Positions 11,200-22,289 are shown, counted from the stretch's first letter. The stretch is DNA of 64,000 nt from Trichopria drosophilae (GCA_030407085.1 CM059582.1:22705001-22769000), one strand, 5' to 3'. Numbers and translations: made by a program. The notes: a model not told the origin generated them from the letters alone.

Positions 11200-12199
11200 T
11201 ACCCACATAGAAGAGAAATATCCGGATTACAATTCCATAATATTACATTTGAGACATTAATATTTTAGAGAAGTTATCAGGGATATTTTAGAGACATTCC
11301 CAGAACGTCTTATGTCCGCCTTGTTTATATTCTGGTGATATCTGCAATATTCTAGAGACATTGTAGAGACGTTCTGAGTTAAATCTGTAATACAAAATAT
11401 ATATACATTCTGGAGATTTTCTGCAGATATTCTTTTGACATTCTCAAGACGTTTCAGTCATAAAGAAAGCTTAGAAAATAGAACGAAATATTATAGATAT
11501 TTCATTTCATTTTTATTATTATGTATGTTTCGTTAGATATTTTATTACGGAATATAGTTATACAATTTCGCTCGCAAATGTATCTATGAACATGAAAATA
11601 ACTTACCCCGACCGAGAATCGAACTCGGGTCTTCTGTTTACTACGCTGACGTCTTAACCACTACGCTACGCTCGCATATATATTATTATCGCGTGAACAA
11701 GATTATATATGGAAATGCTCTGCATTATCTCCAGAATATTCTAAGAACGATATGTGTAGAATATCGCAAATGAAATATGTCCAGAATGTCTCATCTGCAA
11801 TGTTCTGCAACGATTCTCGCAAAACATTCTAGCGGTGTTAAATTTGAGATATAGTGAGACATTTCAAATGAGACATCTCTAGAATATTCTAAGAATAATA
11901 CATATAGAATGTCTCAAATAAAATATTCTTAGAATGTCTCATCTGCAATGTTCTGCAATATTTCCTGAGCAACGTTCGATCGACCTCAAGTTTGAAATGT
12001 TGTGAGACATTTTGAATAGTACATCTCTAGAATATTCTGAGAATTATACATATAGAATGTTTCAAATGAAATGTTATCAGAATATCTCATTTGCAACATT
12101 TTGTTTGAGATATTTTCGGAATATTCTGGAGATGTTGCAATTGCAATATTTCAATTGTAACGTTGTGACATTCTGGAAATTTTATTTGTATGTGGGTAA
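11200..12199. mobile_element. About 1-kb TA-flanked element filled with AGAATGTCTC-type subrepeats
   Basis: The ends are inverted: ATTACCCACATA at 11198-11209 and TATGTGGGTAAT at 12189-12200. TA at 11200-11201 and 12198-12199 are candidate target duplications, giving a CCCACATA terminus. The interior repeats variants of AGAATGTCTCA, ATATTCTAGAGACATT and CATCTGCAATGTTCTGCAA, including a directly repeated stretch of over 100 bp (about 11740-11840, 11880-11970 and 12020-12110). There is no transposase. A tRNA-like sequence is embedded at 11583-11678. Confidence 0.6.
11583..11678 (-). repeat. tRNA-derived sequence (SINE-like) with intact Pol III boxes
   Basis: On the minus strand TAGCGTAGTGG (11658-11668) fits the A box TRGYNNARNNG exactly, and GTTCGATTC (11616-11624) fits the B box GWTCRANNC exactly. 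The text around them (GTGGTTAAGACGTCAGC, then CCCGAGTTCGATTCTCGG) forms a T-arm-like hairpin. The 5' heptamer GCGAGCG has no acceptor-stem partner, so it is not a functional tRNA gene by eye. CGCTCGCA occurs on both sides (about 11568 and 11668) and might be an insertion duplication. Confidence 0.55.
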
Positions 12200-12200
12200 T

Positions 12201-13249
12201 GAACCAATTTTTTATATGTTATTGTAGGTTGTAAGCCCTGAAAACAATGTATTATATTTTATATACATACTGAGTGAATCCAACCAGTACCGATTCAAGT
12301 TGAAAAATATGCCATTTTTAATGGAGATTTGACGAATAATAATCAAATCCTGGATGTTGAAAATTAAAACCACGTAATCTACTTCAGATGCTTGAAATAT
12401 CTCCTGTTTGTGTTGTAACTATAGAATTTATATGTATTTCGTGCAATGTTTTTTGGTATCGGGTGTCTTCCTTTTTATTCGGGGAAACTTTAATCAAATA
12501 CAAAACGTTTTCGAAATTCTCCTTCTATAAAAACGACATTTTCCATCCAGTGGATTATATCACATTAAAATGTGATCAACAGGTGCACTGTTAATAGGAA
12601 ACGCATTAAATTTAATAAACATGTGGTGGAAGCACATTTTTACTCTGTCATTAAACAACTTCTAAAGTCAGACCTTAAATTTAATGCACACAAAAATGTT
12701 CACGTATGTATCTTAAATTGAATGTCAATATCCATAAAATTTCATGTGTCCATCCGAAAAGGATCCCTGCTACTGCATGGAAATTTCACTGTAAAAGCTC
12801 AATTTAGTGTATAGTAGTCGTAGTAGAAATTGGGTCTAAATATTGGCCACTTTTTGGCTACTAAACGTATGTACTGGTCAATTTGTGAATCTCGCAAAAG
12901 ATGGAAAAGACCAATAGGTCACTGCTACTCACTATAAACGTCAGGTTGACTCCTGGTAGGTTTAGAGGTTGTAATTTTCGTGGATATCTGTGTAACTCGA
13001 AATGACGGCTACCCTGTAGCCGTGGAGCACGACGATCTGTCGAACAAATCCAGATGCACGAATTAACCTCACAGTTGATAGGACAACCCGGATAATCGTT
13101 GATGGAGAAGATGGACGGGTAGCAATTTCTGCGCAACATGATGACAGGCACAGGTGACACAAAAATGATGAATTAAGGAAGAATGACAAGAAAGTCACTC
13201 AAAAGGTGTCTTCAACTTGCCAGTCGAAATCCCAAAATAGATTTTATAA
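12201..13249. other. AT-rich DNA; one Cys-rich minus-strand frame not supported as a gene
   Basis: 12861-13198 has moderate GC and two overlapping minus-strand frames of 78 and 99 codons. Neither has a recognised domain, start context or splice structure, so no gene is called. The rest is AT-rich without features. Confidence 0.3.
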
Positions 13250-13515
13250 AATAATTCATATCTGTAACCAGCGTCCCCAGATTCCCTGTGGTGACCAATT
13301 TTTTAGAAATGTCATTCGTCATGTTGGATCCGTCATTTTGAATTTTGGAAATCTGATCCCATATTTGTGATAAGGGACCTCAAAAATCCTTTGGTAACCA
13401 TTTTTAAGTAATTCCATTAATATTTTAGAAATGTCATCCGCCATATTGGATCTGCCTTTTGAATTTAGAAAATCTGACATCATATTTGTAATCAGCGATT
13501 CAAGGACATAAATTT
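13250..13515 (+). repeat. Satellite-like repeat units (CCATATTGGATCCGCC family), tandem fragments
   Basis: Two to three diverged units are read here, with landmarks GTCATTCGTCATGTTGGATC, GTCATTTTGAATTTTGGAAA, AATCTGA and TTTGTAATCAGCGA. The same order recurs at 60580-60823 as a clean dimer of about 122 bp, and single units are found on the minus strand at 21690, 31345 and 33225. No protein is encoded. Confidence 0.55.
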
Positions 13516-15479
13516 GCATTTAATGAGCAATCGCCGATTCGAAACTTCAATCGATTGGCTAAAAATTGTATAAAAGAATAATAAAGAAGAATGGCCAAAT
13601 TTCATTTAACATTTTAAAAAAAGAGCCCAACTTTATTTAATATTTATAACAAGAACCTAACTCGTACGAAGAACCTCTAGTTTCTTTAAATATACATGAA
13701 ACAAACCTAAGTAACTGAATATGTATAAAAAACGAAACTGGATTTTAGAATAATGACCGAACTCCACATTTTTCAACTGCAATAAAATATGTATTATTAT
13801 ACATATGTGACAAATGTATTCGTCCAATGTTGTAGATATCTGTCGTCAATATTTTTACTGATTATGAGCAGAGTTAGCAAATCCTGTAAACAGTAAAACA
13901 GTTTTTAAGTTTTTCTTAAAATCGACTATTCTTTTCTCACGCAGCCCCTCAATTTTGTAAAAATTTTCAGATTACTGATTAAGATAAAATTTCTTGAAAA
14001 AAGGTCTGAAGTTAGTGAAAATCAGTGTTTGCTGAATTACAATATGGTATTTTAGAAGATCATGCTAGATTTTAATTTAACAAAAAAGTCATTTTGATTT
14101 GTTAACTGCGATTGAAAATTACAAGCAGTAGTCTCGTTTTTCATTTAATTAGATTTATTTAATGTACATGTAATTGAATGTTAGCAAAAGCACTGGGAAT
14201 CATGTAGATGTACTTAAATGTACGTTCATAAACGGCATTGAAATTTAATGATGCATTGAATATAATTGCATGAAGCAAAATTACTGTAACACTCATTCTC
14301 TTGTATATAAAGAACGTTCAAGTTTGTAAGTCATTAAATTTAATTTATTAATGACCATTGAACTTGGAGCAAAACCATTTTCGATTCAGGGAGATTTATT
14401 TCGATTCCTTTAGTATTATTTATAGAATGTATCGTTTATTAATACGTTCCCAAACTTGAAATTCATGAAATTCACAAATAAAGCAACACAATTTTGCTGA
14501 CAAAATTCATGATAACTGAAACATCGAAAAACTCATCAACAATATGACATTAATCGAAGAAGCAGTAGGTATTGATAGCAAATCGTGACGAATCAAAAGT
14601 TTAAAACTTAATTATCAGGCGTTTATAATTATTAATTTTATTTTTCAAATTTCCTTGTTTGATTAGTAAGTTCCATGGATTTCGATTTTAAAAGTATTCA
14701 ACATTAATTGATCTTCAATTAATTCCATTTTTTTATAGCAAGGCAGATTAATGTTTAAATTTTGTTATTAAGGTTTTTTCAGTTTCGCACATAGTGGAAT
14801 AATTCATGACTTTAGAACATAACTAGTAGTGACTTTTATAAAAAACGATATATTAAAACAAAATTGGAAATAACTGTTGAAAATCTTTTGTCAGTGTTAA
14901 AATTGCAAAGAAAAAGGTGGCAAAATTTGCTATTTAGAAAATTTAACAATGAAAAACCAATAACAACCGAAGGAAAAAGAAAAACAATATTCGTGTACTT
15001 TAAAAGATCATAAAAGATCTTCAGTTTTTCATTCTCAGCAAAGGGTTTGGAAATATTGCGCCTTGTTAGACGAACTTGAAAATTTAGAACCAATAATATA
15101 ATTATCACGTAATTTTCAGCAACGTTGTCATATTGGAATTTAATTTCCAAATCTCTATTCTAAATTTATTTTCTTGCTATTTTGTGGAATATTATCTTTA
15201 AGTTAGCCTAAATGTAATGACAATGTACTAAACATTCAAATAATTATGATCATCCATCACCATATAAACTTGAGTATTGGCCAAACCAATTCTGTTAAAA
15301 ATGTTGGTAAAAGTTTTATACAGATTTTATAAAAACGTTATCAAAGTCTTATATCTCAGATATCAAAATCTTGATAACTTTTATAACCACATCCACTATG
15401 AAATAAAAGAAAGAATAAATTGTAAAAGAAACATCCCGTTATTTTTACAAAATGTTTGAAATATTTCTTTTTTTTATGA
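13516..15479. other. AT-rich DNA, nothing recognised
   Basis: No supported gene, RNA or repeat. A 104-codon minus-strand frame (14836-15150) is AT-driven and unrecognised. Confidence 0.4.
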
Positions 15480-16270
15480 CGCCATTACAGCCAGCATACG
15501 ACCGTGACAAGGTGCGTATCTGATGTCCAGGTTTCACGACCTACTTCGGACTCGTCCTTGTTGTCCCATTAAAACATTCGAAAAAAGCTCGAAAGCCTTG
15601 AGTTCGCTTTCAGTGTTTTTGTAACAGTACCGAAGTAGTTAGGGTCAATTATCGGTCGGACGCAAGCGGTATCTCCTTTAACGTGACCAAATTACATTAG
15701 GAACGTCAATTATGTGTTTGGCACACGTAGTTGGGATTCTCGCTCGTCAGATACGCATGCTAGTATGCAAAGATAACGCATCTGAGTATACCTCACTGTA
15801 TATATGCGAGATAACGGCATTCACATTAGGAGCTACTAATATACGCGGCTGGAGGCAGTGACCCAGATTTTTGACCTTCGGTCGCAAAGTTTGCCGAGCG
15901 TCGACAAACCCCTCGCTGCAGCTTCCGTTGGTTTAATCGATATTCCTAGTGCCGGCTCGAATAAATATGTATTCGCATACATGCGCATTATGCAGTCCAA
16001 AGAAATACAGGGCTTTCGAAGAAGCCTCTCTATATGCTAATTAGCGGACGGTGAAAAGCTCGGTACTTTTCCCAAATTGCTTATCGATCATTTTTAGCAT
16101 CCCGCGGATGATGTAAATTAACAGCCCCAAACGACACCCTTGAATGCAAAGTGGATTTCCTTCTTTAGCGCCTTGTGGACTTACTTGATCGAGAATTACT
16201 GCGTGTAAACATTCCCGCGAATCATTATCGGAGTTTAAATTGCATTACTTACCTTCCGAGAGCTTTTTCA
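15480..16270. other. CpG-rich, apparently single-copy block (putative regulatory DNA)
   Basis: Base composition changes to balanced GC with many CpG dinucleotides for about 800 bp. No inverted repeats or second copy in the window are visible. A 60-codon plus-strand frame (15858-16040) has no recognised domain. At the right edge the minus strand carries GGAAG followed by GTAAGTAATG, a near-perfect splice donor. The block could be an enhancer, a promoter or a non-coding exon; I cannot decide between them. Confidence 0.3.
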
Positions 16271-19200
16271 CTGGTTTTCACCTGCATTTCAGAAAATGGT
16301 ATTATAATGTTGCGTTAAATTAAGGTTTGTTATACGAGATTACGATTTATGCTTTCTTGTTTTTAATCGTTCTATGTCGGCGTGAAAGCGAAATAATTCA
16401 CACCGCTGAAATATGAAACGCTTTTCGTTTCTGACAGAAACTTAATATTATTCTACGTCTTTTTAATTAAAACTTGTATACTTGTACTGCAATTTTTATT
16501 TTGTCGAAAGCAGTCACATTTTATACATTTTAGTACTCAACGATTTTTAGTTACTTTTAAGGTCCATTACAGTTCAACCATACCGAAAAGGGTCAAGTGC
16601 TCATCAGTTTCAGGCCAGCTATTACAAAAACTATTAATACTTTTGAAAGGTATTAAAAGTTCGGTACTCTGTCAATAAATGTAATAATGTTACATTTAGT
16701 AAGCCAAATACTCTCATGTACCGAAGTGATGTATGGTGATTGGATGGAAATCGACAATTTATTCAAAGTTGGGCAACCTCGCTTATGTCGGGTCACCTAC
16801 TAAGGTCAAGAAGAGTCGATAATTTGAAGTGGAATGAGTTAGGATTTGCTTCACTGTAGGAGCAACAGATAAACTACTCAGGAATAAAACTGTTCATTAT
16901 TATCCGACGAAACCCCACCTAACAGATGCGCATTCTTACATCTACATATTTTCGTGTATCTCAATGTGTTTCCAGGAAATGAAAGAATAAACTCATTTTT
17001 CATTGTTATATAAATTTTCCTGTCACATCTGCTATGTGCTTGGAGTTACCCCTTAAGTCCACATTTTTCTTTTTTTTCTGTAGTCTCGTCTCCGCTTCAT
17101 GGAATAATCTTTTTATTCTCAGATACCTTCCTCATAGTCCACCAAAAACTTGACATTTCATATCTGTGATTAGAATTTTATAGTGTAAAAGTAAACAGAC
17201 ATGATAAGCACATTTCATATGAGGTTGATAATAGAAACCAAGATAAAGTATGTAAGAGAGTTGTTCGTAGTGCCAAGAATCGAGCTTTTAAATATGAAAT
17301 AGAGATGGTGTACATTTTTGGATGGAGTCAGAGCTACAACATTTTAAAGAGATGATGTCCTAAATTTTCCATGTCTCTGTTTTAACTCTACTGAATAACT
17401 TTTATTACTGAGATATGTCTGGGCTATTTCTTCGATAAATAAAATTCCACAAAACACAGGATGTTAGAAAGATTTATGTTGCAACATTCCAATTTGGTTA
17501 AATAGCTTCAGTTTCTATGTAATTTTTTGTTAACATTTAATTTTATCCCATCATTAATAACGATGAAATAGTGTAGGAAAAACACAGAAAATTTACAAGC
17601 AGTATTGAAATATGTTCTAGTAATTGTTTGATAAAAATATTTTTTTTTTGTTTTCAACTTCGGGATATGAAGAAACATGTATAATAAATATATTTAAAAT
17701 AACTAAAATAGGGATAGTATTGTTGTTTTCAGTCTAAGCGACAGTGAAAATGAAACAGCTCTGATTGAAGTGAATAGTTAGTTTCGCACAGCGCCACATT
17801 ATTTCACCTCAATCAAAGAGTTAATGAATTTGAGACTTTATGTTATTCATAAAAAAATTTATTTTAATTAATATATTTTTTCATGGCGTTTCTTTATGGC
17901 AAAAAAATGTTCTCAATTGATAATATTAGAGAAAAATGAATTTCATATTCTATACTCACAAAAAGCTGCGAAATGCTGTATAAATGCCATTTCCGATAGA
18001 TAAGCTATGGTTAAAATGTTCATTCCATTCGTCTAATATACAAAAACTAATACATTTCTGTAACGAGAGAAAAATAGAACCGCCACAGTCGCGAGCGCTC
18101 CTAGCGGCAGCAAAGTTACTTGCGTCTTGTGAAACACATATAAGATCACTCTTAACGCAGGAGTGAAAATATGAACTCATTTTATGTCGAATTTCACTAA
18201 ATCCTACATTAGTGGAGTTAATTTCTCTGTCACTCTTTACAACAGTTTAATTTTTACTCCAAGAAAAGTAGAGAATATAAATAAGTACTGCCAAAGTATA
18301 TTCAAAGAAACGCAATGATAAACCACGAGATTAAAATATAAAAGATTGTATTTTATATTGAGATAAAAAAAACAGATACCAAATGTATCTATACATAAAA
18401 TTTTCATAATTTTTCGCAAGTTAGTTATCCAGGAAACATTTTGCTTGGGTTTGCTTCAACCGAAATGGCTGGTAATGGTATTTAGAGTGTGCTTGGATTA
18501 GTTATATTGTTGTAACCCATCTAATTTAATTTGTAGAACATACCATGGTGGTCGACTCACCGAGGTTTCTCTGTGTAGAAGTTGATCGTCTTGGTTTCAA
18601 GTTTAAGCGTAATTGTTATAGTTTATAAGTTATGGGTTCACTATGGGATGCAGTGAACTTCGATGACAATAGTGTTGCGATATTGTAGGGTTATTTAGAC
18701 ATTTATGAGCTGCACAAAAGGACCAATTCGGGCATCGCTACACTGCAAAAACGGGTACCGTAAAAACGTCTCATTTGCAGACACTTAGACGTTTACGAAT
18801 GTGTTGTTTTAGGTAGCGTCTTAATTCATCCTAAATGTTTCAAAATTAAAGACGTATAGAAATTTGAAACGCTTTTGCGGTCGTTATAACCGATGATTCG
18901 ATACAAAGGTCGATATTTGCTCGGAGAGACCGGCACGGTCTTAACATAACCTAGAAATCTGTCTACGTGCCTGCATTTTTTTCTTAGCTTTGTTGATTAT
19001 TAATATCGTCAAATGGATTGATACGTAAACGATGGTTGTGTAAAATATGGTATTTAAAAGCTCTCCATTTTGTAAATGTAGCATCGCATCCGTTTAAAAC
19101 ACATTTCACTTTAAGTTTTGGATCATTTTTGTGATGCCTAATCATCTGCTTAACAAGAAAATCAAAAGATACTGATGTAAAAAATACTAATTGCAGAAGA

Positions 19201-19279
19201 ACTATAATTTCTGATGATCACATATTAATATCAGCTTATACATAACGTCTAAATTTAAAAAAAACCAATAGATTTAGAA
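16271..19279. other. AT-rich DNA with isolated features only
   Basis: No supported gene. Holds the small hairpin at 17758, a short CpG-rich patch at about 18070-18130 and, near 18742, ACACTGCAAAAACGGG, which resembles a transposon terminus but has no confirmed partner. Confidence 0.35.
17758..17819. repeat. 62-bp hairpin
   Basis: CTCTGATTGAAGTGAA pairs with TTCACCTCAATCAAAGAG (one bulge and one mismatch) across a loop of about 28 bp. It could be a miniature-element remnant. There is no evidence of a processed RNA. Confidence 0.4.
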
Positions 19280-19490
19280 ATAGACACCAATAATTTCTGT
19301 TAAAATGCCCCACATAACTTTCCTCCGGGCATAGAACTCGATTTTACGCCCTGCAGTGAAATCTTTGGGCGCCAAAATATCGTATGCAACACGGGCGAAA
19401 TATCGATCACCGACAAGTGTGATTGCCGCCCTCGCTTCGTTCGTATGACTGGTAATCAGTCCATATACGCTGATTCTCAGTACTTTTCGC
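19280..19490 (-). repeat. Double-hairpin repeat family, copy 1 (reverse orientation)
   Basis: In reverse complement this reads GAACGAAGCGAGGG, CAATCACACTTGTCGGTGAT, CGATATTTCGCCCGTG, then GCAGGGCGTAAAATCGAGTT and CTATGCCCGGAGG. It aligns by eye with 21957-22140 and 49031-49200. No coding potential; the parent element is unknown. Confidence 0.65.
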
Positions 19491-19807
19491 TGATTCACGT
19501 TAAGAGGGTAGGCACTTGTATCGAAAAGTATTATTTTACAGCCCCTTAAATCATATTAAGAAAAAGAAATGATCCGAAGTAAATTAAATTCAATTAAAAA
19601 GTCACGTTCCAAATGAAGATAAAAATTCATTCTATCCATGACAAAAATCACATTGAAATATAATAATGAATTGTTATTTTTTTTAACGATATGTGCAAAG
19701 TTTATACTATGAAAATATATTACATAAGGAAAATACGTTATTATGAAATTGTTATTATACATTTTTATGAGTTTCAATAGCAATAAAAAGAAATGAAATT
19801 CTTACAG

Positions 19808-19886
19808 AGTTCCGATTCGCCGCAGTACGTGACGGACAGACTACGGCAGTTTTCCGACCCGCTGGCGAGGTTTCAACCTATTGGCG
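19808..19886 (+). CDS. Candidate internal coding exon, host gene unknown
   Basis: A 79-bp GC-rich island in AT-rich DNA, preceded by ATTCTTACAG and followed by GTGAGTAC, a strong donor. In the frame starting AGT the product begins SSDSPQYVTDRLRQF and continues SDPLARFQPIG, with one base left over (phase 1 donor). An alternative acceptor two bases on (19808-19809) would give 77 bp. A second frame is also open across the exon and the third has a TGA. The residue mix is typical of a real protein, but I do not recognise the family. If real, it means the flanking tens of kilobases are intron of a plus-strand gene. Confidence 0.5.
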
Positions 19887-20238
19887 GTGAGTACTGATTT
19901 TTTACCGCTTCGTAATTATCCGAGTGATAAAAAAGAACGAACGGATGTTTCGTGACTTTTGTTATTAACCGATAAAATTTGTTGACCATCTGTATTTCCT
20001 ACACCAGTGGAGACACATGCAGGTCGCCAAGATGTAATAAAAACAAAATATATTTATAAATCCTTTATTATGTTGTGAAGTGCAGAATTTCACATCAATT
20101 TAAGTATTAAGTTTAATTTATTATTATGCCCAAATTAATTAGATAGATATTAATTCATCAGCAACTTGATCTGTAATTGCATGAAAGTTTGGAAACTTTA
20201 AGCGAATAGCATTCCAAGTGTACATTTATTGCATTTAA

Positions 20239-20483
20239 GGGTGCGGGTCACAAAACCGACAAATCAAAAAGCCGACAGATCACAAAACCGACAATCAAAA
20301 TACCGACAATCGAAAAGCCAACAGTAAAAAACCGTCACTTCAAAAAATGATAGTCCGCTTGTCTATGTGTCTATTTTTTTATGTGTCGGCTCTTTGACTG
20401 TTGGCTTTTCGACTGTCGGCTTTATGACTGTCAGTTTTTTGACCTGTCGGCTTTTTGATTTGTCGGTTTTCCGACCCGCACCC
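20239..20483. mobile_element. hAT-like miniature element with CCGACA subrepeats, copy 1
   Basis: The termini GGGTGCGGGTC and GACCCGCACCC are perfect inverted repeats, and a perfect 8-bp duplication GCATTTAA flanks the element (20231-20238 and 20484-20491). Inside, each arm is an array of AAAACCGACAAATCAAAAAG-type units, so the 245-bp element is largely one imperfect hairpin. Eight-base duplications point to hAT (or P-like) mobilisation. No transposase. A second copy is at 40128-40315. Confidence 0.85.
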
Positions 20484-20631
20484 GCATTTAATTTAGATTA
20501 GTTCGTGTGTCTTTTATCTAAAACTAACAATTATAATAGTCATAGTCGTTTAGCAGAATATCACAAATATATTCTGAGTATATTTTATAATTTAACAAGT
20601 TGTAAAAAACTGGTACTCTATCATATATATA

Positions 20632-21575
20632 CAGTGGTGATCGGCCAACCATTACCCAGCGGCTAACTGTAGATTGTACAGATAATTCTGAGCAACTTTT
20701 TCCTCTGAAAAAATTTCCGGGAAGGTAGAGTTTTTAAGTTATTCAACACTAAAATTTAGGGGAAAAAATCACTTTTTTTGAAATATCTCGGCTCTGTATG
20801 AAGGTTTCTTAACGAACCGAAGCTCATTTTAAAGATATTTTCAAGCTATATAAGTTGTATCTGTTGATTTTTGACCTGCAATGAATATTTCTCTTGTTAT
20901 AGCCATAAAAACGGGGGTAAATACCGATTTTTCAGGTTTTTCGCGTCTAACTCGTTTGGACACATAGCTATCGAAATATCACACTGGAAAAAGTTGTAGG
21001 CCTTGAAAACACAAACATTTTTTGTCCTCTAATACGATGCGATTAAATTAAAACTAAACCCTATTTGTACTCGATTTCATAACATTTTGTTATTAATATC
21101 GATTTATTTGTCGAACTGTATTTTGTCAACTTTACGAGGCTCTTGTAGGGTTCAGTTTTAATTTAATCGCATCGTATTAGAGGACAAAAAATTTTTGTTT
21201 TTTCAAGGCCTACAACTTTTTTCTGTGTGATATTTCGGTAACTATGTGTCGAAACGAGTTAAACGCGAAAATCCTGAAAAATCGGCAATTATCCCGTTTT
21301 TATGGCTATAACAAGAGAGATATTCATTGTAGATCAAAAACCAATAGAGACAATTTATAGAGCTTTAAAATATCTTTAAAATGAGCTCCGGTTCGTTAAG
21401 GTACCTTCAAACCGAGTCGAGATATTTCAACAAATGTGATTTTTTCATCTAAATTTTAGTGTTGAATAACTTAAAAACTCTACCTTCCCGAACATTTTTT
21501 TAGAGGAAAAAGTTGTTCAGAATTATCTGTAGAATCTAGAGTTAGCCGCTGGGTAATGGTTGGCCGATCACCCTG
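20632..21575. mobile_element. 944-bp TA-flanked long inverted-repeat element (Tc1/mariner-like)
   Basis: The left end CAGTGGTGATCGGCCAACC is matched inverted by CAGGGTGATCGGCCAACC at the right, flanked by TA at 20630-20631 and 21576-21577. The two halves are inverted copies of each other over about 430 bp, meeting near 21060-21150. TA duplications and CAG ends fit the IS630/Tc1/mariner group. There is no transposase frame. RNA read through it could fold into a long double strand. Confidence 0.8.
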
Positions 21576-21689
21576 TATATACATATTTGAATAACTTTTG
21601 AAGATTTCAACCGATTTGAGCCAAATTGATATACAACCGTTTTTTGGCATGCTCTATCTGAATAATTGGTTGTTTTTTTTTGCAATTCT

Positions 21690-21790
21690 GAATCCTAACC
21701 TCAAAATGACGACCTTCTATATAGCATAAATTTCGACACTGAGGTTTTCGGGGTCGCTGATTGCGAATTTATTGACAGCTTAGCATAATT
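21690..21790 (-). repeat. Satellite-like repeat unit, minus orientation
   Basis: Carries TTTTCGGGGTCGCTGATTGC, the complement of the GCAATCAGCGACCCCGAAAA landmark of the family at 60580-60823, plus AAAATGACGACCTTCTATA. Single diverged unit. Confidence 0.45.
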
Positions 21791-21956
21791 TTTGATAACG
21801 TACATAAAATAACGTATATAGTATACTAGAACCTCGATTTAAAGACCTAAATCGAGAATGACGACACAACGTCATCTCACTGGCGCAGGGTACCAGAAAC
21901 CTTAAATCTAGATATAGAAATACTGGTTATATTATGTAATAAGGGAGGAATTAGCG

Positions 21957-22140
21957 ATCTCCGACGAGTGCTAAGTTTTTCACATGAGCGAAGTGAGGAT
22001 GACCAACACACTCGTCGGAGATTTTTTCGCCCGTGTCGCTGTATACCATATTTTTTAATACAACAGGCATGGGACTCGATTATTTGCGCCCGAAGATTTC
22101 GCGGCAGGGCGCAAAATCGAGTTCTAATCCCGTAGTATCA
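21957..22140 (+). repeat. Double-hairpin repeat family, copy 2 (best preserved)
   Basis: Two hairpins lie in a row. ATCTCCGACGAGTG (21957-21970) pairs perfectly with CACTCGTCGGAGAT (22009-22022). ACTCGATTATTTGCGCCC (about 22073) pairs with GGGCGCAAAATCGAGT (about 22108) with a 2-base bulge. Between and around them are GAGCGAAGTGAGG and TTTTTTCGCCCGTGTCGC. Copies at 19280-19490 (reverse) and 49031-49200 keep the same order. No frame is conserved. Confidence 0.7.
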
Positions 22141-22289
22141 AAAATACGATAATACCATTATAAAAATTATCCATAAAATAGAAGTTAGCGGGTATGGTAA
22201 CAAAAAATTATATCATTTAAGTTCTGAACGCGATATTTCATTAAATTCGATGCCATATTTGAACATGGTCGATATTGCTCAACAGTGCA
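22141..22289. other. Short AT-rich spacer, nothing recognised
   Basis: Links the repeat copy to the CpG-rich block; no feature seen. Confidence 0.4.

Noticed and set aside
11583..11678. A functional tRNA gene
   Set aside because: Pol III boxes are present, but the acceptor stem does not pair and no standard anticodon arm could be drawn by eye.
12861..13198. Overlapping Cys-rich minus-strand frames of 78 and 99 codons
   Set aside because: No recognisable domain, signal or splice pattern, and the two frames compete for the same DNA.
18061..18130. CTCF-like site (GCGCTCCTAGCGGCAG)
   Set aside because: One base short of the usual core spacing and only a single instance; not enough to call a binding site.
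18740..18900. Transposon ends at ACACTGCAAAAACGGG and, reversed, at about 26425
   Set aside because: The two ends are similar only over CACTGCAAAA, and neither has a clear inverted partner or duplication nearby.
21822..21935. Pogo/Tigger-like miniature element (TAGAACCTCGATTTAAAGAC start)
   Set aside because: The supposed inverted right end (TTAAATCTAGATATAGAAAT) matches too loosely and no TA duplication could be fixed.
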